The position numbers and the translations under genes were made by a program. The notes beneath the pieces were generated by a model, which worked only from the letters and a program-made list of their open reading frames with translations, was not told where the DNA came from and did no database searches. A stretch of 64,000 nucleotides of DNA from Adiantum capillus-veneris (Eukaryota; Streptophyta; Polypodiopsida; Polypodiales; Pteridaceae): NCBI GenBank assembly GCA_014529385.2, contig CM043967.1:127569182-127633181 (forward strand), read 5' to 3'. Below are positions 44,954 to 54,234 of this stretch, piece after piece; the first letter of the stretch is position 1, and each line of letters begins with the position of its first letter.

Positions 44954-45742
44954 CAAACCCAAGTTAACACTTTCTGGAGAAGAGGCAGCAGGAGCTTCCC
45001 GCTCAACATGCAACTTCTTAGCAGTACCCCCTAGCACCTCCTGGCGTTTTTGGATTTCCCAGTCTCGCCTACCCTCAGATCTGGCACTCCCTTCCATTGC
45101 AGGATCGCCACCATTACCAGCACCACCTAGCCATTGTAGATTCTCTCCCACCGCACGCAACCCCCATTGCTAGCGTTTTTCCAAATCAGCCCCATCAGCG
45201 TTTTTGAATTCTGTCCGAGATCAGCATTAGCGTTTTTGCTAGCTCAGCCTTACATCAGCGTTTTTGAGTTTCAGCCCTAATTTGCAGCAGATACACAGCG
45301 TTTTCAGCCTATGGTACAGCAGCAGATCAGCCCCAAGTTGGTTGCAGAAGTTCCCCCAATTTCAGCCATAAAAACGCAGCCAAAACAGTCAATTTCAATC
45401 ACCGAAACAGTCCCGAATTTCAACGATTAGAAGATCACAGATTTTAGCCCTAAGTCGTCGTCATCATTAGTGTCGTTGTCATCGGCATAGTTCAAGTTGC
45501 ATCAGTCCATGCATCATCATTGTACACCTTAGTGCAATCAAAGTTAGACCACTCTCGCCGACGAGAGTGGGACCTTCGGAGAAGGGTTTTACAACCTCTC
45601 GGGTGTCGTATCTCTTCTCTCTCCTTCTCTCAGTCTCATTCACTTGCACGCACAATATCCACTCACTTTGTTCGTGATCATAGCACCCTCCATAAAGGCG
45701 GAAGGCTCTCTCCTTCCCTAAGAGCTAAAAGGAACCTTGAGC

Positions 45743-45748
45743 AATAAA
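45743..45748 (+). terminator. LTR polyadenylation signal, family B
   Basis: AATAAA in GAGCAATAAAGATCAC, about 50 bp before the LTR end. It is conserved in the other copies (for example 53717-53722). Confidence 0.55.
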
Positions 45749-45797
45749 GATCACTAATCTTGAGAAAATACAACATTCATTCCGCTGCACTTTACAT

Positions 45798-45809
45798 TGG
45801 TATCAGAGC
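45798..45809 (+). promoter_or_regulatory. Primer-binding site of family B copy 1
   Basis: TGGTATCAGAGC one base after the 5' LTR (initiator-Met tRNA). Confidence 0.93.
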
Positions 45810-46241
45810 TTTAAAAGTGTTCTGCATTACTCAAGGAAAGAACCACAAGAATTTTTTTTGCTTGTTGCGGTCGCACGAACCCAAGCTTACTTGGGTGTGG
45901 CGACTCCTAATCGTGTTTTGTTGAAGAGTGACAGGAATCCTAAGAAAGAAGGGCTTGTCCAGCCTCCCCTTGTGTCTCTTTTCACTCATTGAGAGCGGAC
46001 CGTGCACTTAGTAGCCAGCCAATCGACGTGAGGTGGGAAAAAGCAACCTTGGTGTGAGTGCAAGGCCGCTAAGAGGTGCGTCCGCAAAAAAGGGTAGAAC
46101 TCGGGTGAAGAGAAGATCCTTCTCCAACGCGATTTGCAAGCGAAAGAAAACCTCAAGACTCTCAAGAACCCAAGAACCCAAGAACCAAGATTCTCAAGAA
46201 CCCAGGTTCCTCGTGAACTTAAGAACCAAAGATCATAGTGC

Positions 46242-49200
46242 ATGGTCGTCACCCGAAGCGGAATGGATACTTCGCATATAGGTGATGAGCATGAGAGAGG
46301 CGGCGAAGATTTTTCCCACCATGAGACTTTTTCGACCCTCCCCCTTCGCCATCTACGCCCCGAGTTGCACTCACTCCTATGGAGATGATGGTCAAGTCGA
46401 TGCTGGACATGATGGCACAACAACAAGAAACGAATCGAGTTGCATTGGCACAACTTGTCAGCAAAGCAGAACAACAAGAAGCTAGGGACTGTGAGCGTGA
46501 TGACAGAATTGCAAGAATTGCCGCAGACCAAGAAGCCAAGGACCGCAAGCGCGACGAAAGAAATGCCAGACATGCCGCACAACAGGAAGACAAGCGCCTT
46601 GCTTTAGAACGCGAGCGTGACGCAAGAAAAGAAAGAAAAGAACTAAGGAAGAAGGAAGCGGCAGCACAAGCCGTGGCCTTGGAGGCCGAGCGTGAAGCTC
46701 GAAGGGAGCTACGCACGCAAGAATTGCTTACCCAAGTCCTAGCCTCGAAGACCGAACCACCCAAAGATCGTGGGAGTTCCTCAAGTGGTACAAGCTACGA
46801 TGCGGATTCCAACCATCCAGTCACAGAGAAGTTGACCTTCAGTAAGTATGACGGTAAGATGGATGCTACGGTTATTCATTCTTGGTTGCATCAATTTAAT
46901 GCTTATTTTGCGACAACCAAGAAGACAGGAAATAGCAAAGTTTTAACGGCAGCTATGTACCTTGCCGGTGACGCCATCAATTGGTACCACGCATGGGAAG
47001 AGACACAGCTAGCCGCGCACCTATAGGCAGCCGACGGATTCATGCCCCTTTCCTTCGATTGGGCTGATTTCCAAGACAAGCTCAAGGCACAGTTGATGCC
47101 ACCTCCGTACCTCGCACGATTGAAGGACGATTGGCGCTCTCTCAAGCAAAACGGTATGCCAGTCATGTCTTTTTCTAATCGTGTTTTGCAGCTAGGCACT
47201 CAATTACGAAAATCAGATGATGAGCGCAAAGAGGCTTTTCTCTTTGGATTGGACGAGTATATCAAGTACGATGTCGAGGTACTCGATCCAATCGATCTCA
47301 ACAAGGCTGTATCGATTGCTCTCGCACAGGAGATGAAGCACAACAAGGGAAAGCCTAAGGAGAACAAGACTTCAACAAGTACCTCGTAGACTTCTCAGAA
47401 CCCTCAGAACCGTAAGAACGGTAAGAATGATAACTCTTCTAACCAATCTTCCAACAGTCTCTCATGAAAGAATTCTTCCAATGAATCTAAGGGTAAGGCT
47501 AACACAACTGCTAAACCTAAGCTTACTCCAGATGAAAAGGTAGCATAAGGAATTGTAGGAGGATATATCACGTCGGAAGAACAAAACACTTATTCTAAAG
47601 AAGGTCGTTGTTTTCATTGTCACATTAAGGGTCACATAAAAAGAACATGTCCTAAGCTTGAATCGAATGAATCTAAAGAACCCACAGCACCCACTTACTC
47701 TGTCAATGCAAGAATGAGAACACGAGTGTGTCCCAAGTTTCTCAGGACCCTCCCATTGATGATTCTCTCATTAAATGTTATGGTCGCACGTCGGGGGACC
47801 GTTTTGTTATATTGTTTGACCTCGGTAATATGCATGATGTGATCAGTTTCTCTCTTGTTGAGAGAGCCCGCCTCAAAGTTAGTCCGAGATCTCCTATCGA
47901 GGTCTCTGGATTTTGTCCTGGTATGGACGCTCTCATCACAGAGGAATGCCTTGATGTGTTGTTTGCAATTCAACAGACTGCCTTCACTAGAAGATTTGTT
48001 GTTTCTCCTCTCTCAGGATGTGATATGATTTTGGGCATTCGATGGTTTCGTGATAATGATGCTCTCATGGATTGGCATAAAATGTGTCAGGTACGTTCAT
48101 AGTGGACTCTAATATCATTGCATAAAATGTGGACTTTAATATCATTGCTGCACATACTTTACAGTTTATTTTACCGGTTGTCATTGAGGGATGTTTGTCT
48201 TTCGACATCCGTAACACAATCTACAAACTTGCAAAGCTGGTGCAATGGATCTCACAAAAGGAGATCAACGTAGACTCCATACCATTCGCCAAACTAAATG
48301 CTGCGGAGCTTGTGTGCATGTTTGAGAAACATTTTCCTACTACCATGCTAACCATGGCTAACACTATAACTCTCAATGCCGACAGTGATTCTCCTATTGT
48401 CATTCATGGAGAGGACATTGATCCTTCTCCATCTCTCATTGCTAATATGCAGGACAAGGTTGAAAGGATTTGGGATAAGGAGATTCTCTCAATCTCTTCT
48501 TCTCCAAAGCATGATACACAGGATTTGCATGATTATGAGAAGCATGATGATTTGAATGACAATGATAAGCATGATGATTTGGATGACAATGACCAGCATG
48601 ATGATTTGCATGAAGAAGATGTGATTGTTCACAAGGATGATGTGTTAGTTGATGCTTTTTCTAGCGAAGCTAACCTCGTTGTAGATTTGATCAATCACCA
48701 AGAATCGATCTTTGCTTTTGAGTCGAGTTTGACAGATCCCCCACAAGAAGATTCGATAGATCGCGAAGAAGCGATCTTGGCTCTCGAGCCTTGGTCCAAA
48801 GAACCCTCACAGGAAGTATTATGTGTTCGCATGATTGATACAAGGTTTCCTGTATTTTAGTCAACATCGTTATGTGATCCCTTTTCCTAGGCATGACATA
48901 TTGTATGTTGAGCACGTTTCTCTCATGCATGGGCACGAATATATGCGGATTGTTCATGAAAAGCTGAAAGGTATGTATGTAAGGAAGTCACATTCCATGT
49001 CTCTTCCTTGGCATGACACAGTTTCCGAAAGAGCACATGATAGTATGAGCACCACGCATGGGCATTTCCATTGTGATTTTCCACAATTGATTGATTTCGA
49101 TCAAATAGAAAAGATTCGATTTCATTATTTGCATGTGTTTGATGAACGGTTTGTCACTCCGTCTCTATGTTCATCTACATTGCATACACAGTCTTTAGAG

Positions 49201-49530
49201 AAGACAAGATTTTTTTCCTTCACTTTACATGGAATGGGTATGTTCATGGTTTTGTGTTGGAGATGGTTCCAGGAATTTTCAGTCATGGAGATTCTTGAAG
49301 ACGAAAGAAGCAGATCTCTAGACGAAGTTGACGCAAGAAAGAAGATTCAAACGACTTTGTGTTGCTTTCGGCGCGGCCCAAAGAAGCAAGCGTTGCAGAC
49401 CTTTATGAAGTTCAAGTACCGCACAACCCACATCTCAGCGTGGGTCGGCGAAGAGTCCCTTCCAAGATTCCGGATGCTATTGGCGATCTCCCTCGACGCC
49501 ATACAGTTCGGTACCAGTACCTCACTTTGA
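46242..49530 (+). pseudogene. Family B Gag-protease-X polyprotein, copy 1, broken
   Basis: Starts at ATG 46242 (MVVTRSGMDTS, a common plant gypsy gag start). A small deletion near 46308 shifts the frame. The Gag coiled coil and core run 46379-47026 (MEMMVKSMLDMMAQQQETNR, LTFSKYDGKMDATVIHSWLH), then a TAG. Gag continues 47042-47389, followed by stops, with a knuckle CFHCHIKGHIKRTCP near 47610. Protease relic FVILFDLGNMHDVIS near 47803 has DLGN in place of DAGS and CDMILGIRWF near 48020. Region X follows in two overlapping frames: acidic KHDDLNDNDKHDDLDDNDQ repeats (48535-48640), then EVLCVRMIDT, FLYFSQHRYVIPFPRHDILY, SLMHGHEYMRIVHEKLK and LPWHDTVSERAHDSMS, to a stop at 49528-49530, 11 bp before the 3' LTR. 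No polymerase motifs are present. Confidence 0.88.
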
Positions 49531-49541
49531 AAAGGAGGGGA

Positions 49542-50709
49542 TGTCACGTGACACATCCCAACCCTATGTGTGTGTGGACAAGCTACACCACAGGAGGGTT
49601 CTGTAAGTCCAGTCAGTTTAGATTTAGCAGTGATCTGGCACTTTTGTGAGTCTATTCGTAGACCGTGCATGCCCAGTCACTTAGCATATCCTCTGGTTGC
49701 ACACAACATGATCATCAGTATTCCCTTCGGAATCCATCAAATTCAGTCAGGGGAATTTTCCAGTGCATTTAGCCTATTTTCCCTATTTTTGGTTATTTTC
49801 ACTTATTATTTTTAAGTGACTTTCCAACAAAAGTAGGTAGGGCAATTTTGCTAAGTTAATATATAAACAAACCGAAGTTAGCACTTTTTGGAGAAGAGGC
49901 AGCAGGAGCTTCCCGCTCAACATGCAACTTCTCAGCAGTACCCCCTAGCACCTCCTGGCGTTTTTGGATTTCCTAGCCTCGCCTACCCTCAGATCTGGCG
50001 CTCCCTTCCATTGCAGGATCGCCACCATTACCAGCACCACCTAGCCATTGTAGATTCTCTCCCACCACACGCAACCCCCATGGCTAGCGTTTTTCCAAAT
50101 CAGCCCCATCAGCGTTTTTGAATTCTGTCCCAGATCAGCATTAGCGTTTTGCTAGCTCAGCCTTGCATCAGCGTTTTTGAGTTTCAGCCCTAATCTGCAG
50201 CAGATACACAGCGTTTTCAGCCTATGGTACAACAGCAGATCAGCCCCAAGTTGGTTGCAGAAGTTCCCCCAATTTCAGCCATAAAAATGCAGCCAAAACA
50301 ATCATTTTCAGCCACTGAAACAGTCCCGAATTTCAACGATTAGAAGATCCCAGATTTCAGCCCTAAGTCGTCGTCATCATCACCGTCGTCGTCATCGGCA
50401 TAGTCCAAGTTGCATCAGTCCATGTATCATCATTGTACACCTTAGTGCAATCAAAGTTAGACCACTCTCGCCGACGAGAGTGGGGCCTTCGGAGGAGGGT
50501 TTTACAACCTCTCGGGTGTCGTATCTCTTCTCTCTCCTTCTCTCAGTCTCATTCACTTGCACGCACAATATCCACTCACTTTGTTCGTGATCATAGCACC
50601 CTCCATAAAGGCGGAAGGCTCTCTCCTTCCCTAAGAACTAAAAGGAACCTTGAGCAATAAAGATCACTAATCTTGAGAAAATACAACATTCATTCCGCTT
50701 CACCTTACA
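49542..50709 (+). repeat. 3' LTR of family B copy 1
   Basis: 1168 bp. Starts TGTCACGTGACA after the purine tract and ends CACCTTACA. Several substitutions and small indels separate it from the 5' LTR, so the insertion is not very recent. Confidence 0.93.
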
Positions 50710-51028
50710 AAGGGCACAAAGATTTAGAATGCAGAAAGAAGCGAGACGAGGCCAACAGGGAGAAACAGACAGCCTCCATTGCAATTGTAGCCTCTCACGA
50801 GACGGCGGGGACCGCTCTTGTCGCGACGACGGACCACGCTCTTGCTACATCGCAGTCATGTACTTGGGTTGTTGACAGTGGAGCCACCACTCACATGACT
50901 CCCCAACAGTCTTGGTTTAGCTCTCTCAGGGAGACTCACGGACAGACCGTCACTATGGGTGCCAACCAGTGTTTTGCACAGACGAGATTACCCTCTTTCG
51001 TTCTACCTCAGACTCGAAGTTCAGTTAT
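50710..51028 (+). pseudogene. Copia C: rest of zinc knuckle and protease
   Basis: After AAGGG the sequence gives HKDLECRKKRDEANREKQ, the second half of the CCHC knuckle begun at 44590. It then gives a copia protease start, WVVDSGATTHMTPQQSWF (about 50867-50920), and VTMGANQ. It ends near 51028 against the reversed B5 fragment. No integrase or reverse transcriptase of this element is left in the window. Confidence 0.85.
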
Positions 51029-52598
51029 GATGTGTGGGTCGTGCGATACTTGAACTTCATAAAGGTCTGCAATGCTTGCTTCTTTGGGCCGCGCCGAAAG
51101 CGACACAAAGTCATTTGTGGCTCCTTCAATGCTTCAACTTCGTATAGAGTCATGCTTCTTCCTTCTTCAAGAATCTCCATGGCTGAAAATTCCTGAAACC
51201 ACTTCCAACACAAAACCATGAACATACCTATTCCATGTAAAGTGATTGGAAAAAATCTTGTCTTCCTCAAAGACTATGCATGCAATGTAGATGAACAAAG
51301 AGACGGAGTGCCAAACCGTTCACCACACACATGCAAACAATGAGAGCGAATCTTGCCCTGCTGATCTAAATGAATCAACTGTGGCAAAACACAATGGAAA
51401 TGCCCATGCTTGGTGCTCATACTTTCGTGTGCTCTTTCTACAACTGTGTCATGCCAAGGGAGAGACATGGAATGTGACTTTCTTGAATGCATACTTTTCA
51501 GCTTTTCATGAACAATCCGTATATATCCGTGCTCATTCATGAGTGAATCGTGCTCATTGTACAATATGTCATGCCTAGGTAAAGGGATCACATAAAGACG
51601 CTGACTAAAATACAGGAAACAATCACAAATGAAACACTCGAACAATGCGTGTTGACGAATCATTCGAACACATAGTACTTCTTGTAAGGGTTCTGTGGAC
51701 CTAGGCTCGAGAGCCAAGATGGGTTCTTCCTGTTAGATCGAATCTTCCTGTGGGGTTCTATGGACCTCGACTCGAGAGCCAAGATCGGTCCTTCGTGATT
51801 GATCAAATCTGCAATGAGGTTAGCTTCACTAGAGAAAGTATACACTAGCACATCATCCTTGTGAACAATCACATCATCTTCGTGCAAATCATCATGCTTG
51901 TGAGAAATCACATCTTGATCATCATACAAATCATCATGCTTGTCATCATGCAAATCAATCCAAATCATCATGCTTCTCATTATCATTCAAATCATCATGC
52001 TTATCATCATGCAAATCATGTGTGTCATGCTTTGGAGAAGAAGAGACTGAGAGAGTCTCCTTTTCCCGAAACTCTTGCATTTGTGCCTGCACTTGAGAAA
52101 AGAGTCGCAACATCTCTTTCATGTGTCGGTCGTTCATGGCTTTTCTTGCTTTGTTCTCTTGATCCATTTCTGCTTTTCTTTCGGCGTATTCACGATCAAA
52201 TTCTGTCATTCTTTTTGCTCTTCTTGCTTCGCATTCTAACTTCCTGTCCATCATCATCATGCCTCCATAGGAGTTAGTGCAATCCTTTGCGTAGATGGGG
52301 AAGGGAGAGGGTCGGAAAAACCTCTTGGTGGGAAAAATTCTTCTTCGCTTCTCATGCTCATCATTTCCAAGCGAAGTATCCATTCCGCTTCGAGTGATGA
52401 CTATCCACTGAAGTCTTGGGTTCTTGTGGTCTTGGGTTCTTAAGTTCACGAGGAACTTGGGTTTTTGGGGTTCTTGGTTCTTGGGGTGCTTGAGTTCTTG
52501 AGGTTCCTGCAGGTCTTGAGGTTTCTCTTTCGCTTGCAATTTGTGTTAGAGAAGGATCTTCTCTTCACCCGAGGTATGCTCTTTTCCACGGGCGCACC
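51029..52598 (-). pseudogene. Family B copy 5 (reversed): N-terminal coiled coil joined to region X, Gag and protease deleted
   Basis: On the minus strand the element leader and Gag start are present (VITRSGMDTSLGNDEHEK, start codon changed to ATA near 52400). A coiled coil (REYAERKAEMDQENKARKAM) follows, and the frame jumps directly to FREKETLSVSSSPKHDTHD, which in the other copies lies after the protease. The Gag core, zinc knuckle and protease are gone. Acidic HDDL repeats and region X then run to about 51274 (EVLCVRMI, VIPLPRHDILYNEHDSLMNE, LPWHDTVVERAHESMS), with frame changes near 51660-51720. Copy B2 is inserted in its leader at 52604; the rest of the leader is at 58392-58565. Confidence 0.8.
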
Positions 52599-52603
52599 CC
52601 TTG

Positions 52604-53770
52604 TGTCACGTGACACATCCCAACCCTATGTGTTCGCGGACAAGCTACACCACAACAGGGTTCAGTCAGTTCAGTCAGTTTAGATTAGCAGTGATCTGGC
52701 ACTTTTGTGAGTCTATTCGTAGACCGTGCATGTCCAGTCACTTAGCATAGATTCATATCCTCCGGTTGCACAGAGCATGATCATCGGAATTCCCATCAGA
52801 ATCCATTAGCATTAGTTAGGGGAATTTTCCAGTGCATTTAGCCTATTTTCCTATTTATTGGTTATTTTCACTTATTATTTTTAAGTGACTTTCCAACAAA
52901 AGTAGGTAGGGCAATTTTGCTAAGTTAATATATAAGCAAACACAAGTTAGCACTTTCTGGCATAAGAGGCAACAGGAGCTTCTCGCTCAACATGCAACTT
53001 CTCAGCAGTACCCCCCGCAGCAGTAGACCATCACCATACTTCCCCATCCCTTGGCGTTTTCCCTTCACAGAAGTCATCGCTATCAACCTCCCGTGCTTGG
53101 CGATTTCAGCCTCAACCCACAGCCAGCCCTGGCGTTTTTACTAACACTAGATCATCAGCCTTTTCAGCGTTTTCTTCAGCTGTTACTAACGCTAGGGGAG
53201 GACAGCAAAAACATTAACATTTTGCTAGCGTTTTTGCAGCAGGTCAGCGTTTTAGTTTTCAGCCTTCATCGACAGCAGATCCATGCAGTTTTCAGCCTAT
53301 GCACAGTAGCAGAGCAGCCCCCAAGTTGGTTGCAGATGTTCCCCCATTTTCAGCCATAAAAACGCAGCCAAAACAGTCATTTTCAGCCATCGAAACAGTC
53401 CCCGAATTCAGCGATTAAAGCCTACAGATTTTAGCCATCGAGTCGTCGTCGTCATCACCGTCGTCGTCATCGGCATAGTCCCATTGCATCAGTCCATTGC
53501 ATACGCATTGTACACCTTTGTGCAATCAAAGTAGACCACTCTCGCCGACGAGAGTGGGGCCTTCGGAGGAGGGTTTTACAACCTCTCGGGTGTCGTATCT
53601 TCTTCTCTCAGTCTCATTCACTTGTACATACAATCCACTCACTTTGTTCGTGATCATAGCACTCTTTACAAGACGAAAGCTCTCTCTTTCCCTAAGAACT
53701 AAAAGGAACCTTGAGCAATAAAGATCACTAATCTTGAGAAAATACAACATTCATTCCGCTGCACCTTACA
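52604..53770 (+). repeat. 5' LTR of family B copy 2
   Basis: 1167 bp. Starts with the full palindrome TGTCACGTGACA. TATA at 52929-52936, AATAAA at 53717-53722. The transcribed part differs from copy 1 by a replaced segment (about 53005-53250), defining a second LTR subtype. Confidence 0.95.
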
Positions 53771-53771
53771 T

Positions 53772-53783
53772 TGGTATCAGAGC
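53772..53783 (+). promoter_or_regulatory. Primer-binding site of family B copy 2
   Basis: TGGTATCAGAGC one base after the LTR. Confidence 0.93.
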
Positions 53784-54234
53784 TTTGGAAGTGTTCTGCT
53801 TACTCAAGGAAAGAACCACAAGAACCACAAGAATTTTTTTTTGCTTGTTGCGATCGCACGAACCCAAGTTTACTTGGGCGTGGCGATTCCTAATCGTGTT
53901 TTGTTGAAGAGTGACAGGAATCCCAAGAAAGAAGGGCTTGTCCAGCCTCTCCTTGTGTCTCTTTTCACTCATTGAGAGCGGACCGTGCACTTAGCGGCCG
54001 GCCAATCGACGTGAGGTGGGAAAAAGCAACCTTGGTGTGAGTGCAAGGCCGCCAAAGGGGTGCGTCCGCAGAAAAGGGTAGAACTCGGGTGAAGAGAAGA
54101 TCTTTCTCCAACGCGATTTGCAAGCGAAAGAAAACCTCAAGAACCCCAAGAACCCAAGACCCTTAAGACTCAAGAACCTCAAGACCTTCAAGAACCAAGT
54201 TCCTCGAGAACTTAAGAACCAAAGATCCTAGTGC

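Larger units (their letters stand above)
44620..45796 (+). repeat. 5' LTR of family B copy 1
   Basis: Starts TGTCATGTGACACATCCC (other copies have TGTCACGTGACA) and ends TTTACA. TATATAAG at 44946-44953 is the probable promoter core. AATAAA at 45743-45748 is the probable polyadenylation signal. Between them lie at least six AGCGTTTT or GGCGTTTT words (45040-45310). Confidence 0.93.
44620..50709 (+). mobile_element. Family B copy 1: Gag-protease-X LTR element without pol, 6090 bp
   Basis: LTRs of 1177 and 1168 bp, initiator-Met primer-binding site, internal region with one broken long ORF, polypurine tract AAAAGGAGGGGA before the 3' LTR, and target duplication AAGGG (44615-44619 and 50710-50714). 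Removing the element and one AAGGG rejoins the copia knuckle codons exactly. Despite a 3.7-kb internal region there is no reverse transcriptase, RNase H or integrase motif in any frame. The element is therefore non-autonomous. Confidence 0.93.

Noticed and set aside
45798-45809. TGGTATCAGAGC as part of a tRNA gene
   Set aside because: No cloverleaf surrounds it. It sits one base after each LTR and is the primer-binding site.
49359-49649. A separate ORF in an alternate frame (DLYEVQVPH...) conserved at 49359, 57036 and minus 61821
   Set aside because: It overlaps the C-terminus of region X and crosses into the LTR without an ATG. Conservation is explained by overall sequence similarity of the copies. 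I could not exclude it being the remnant of a different C-terminus.
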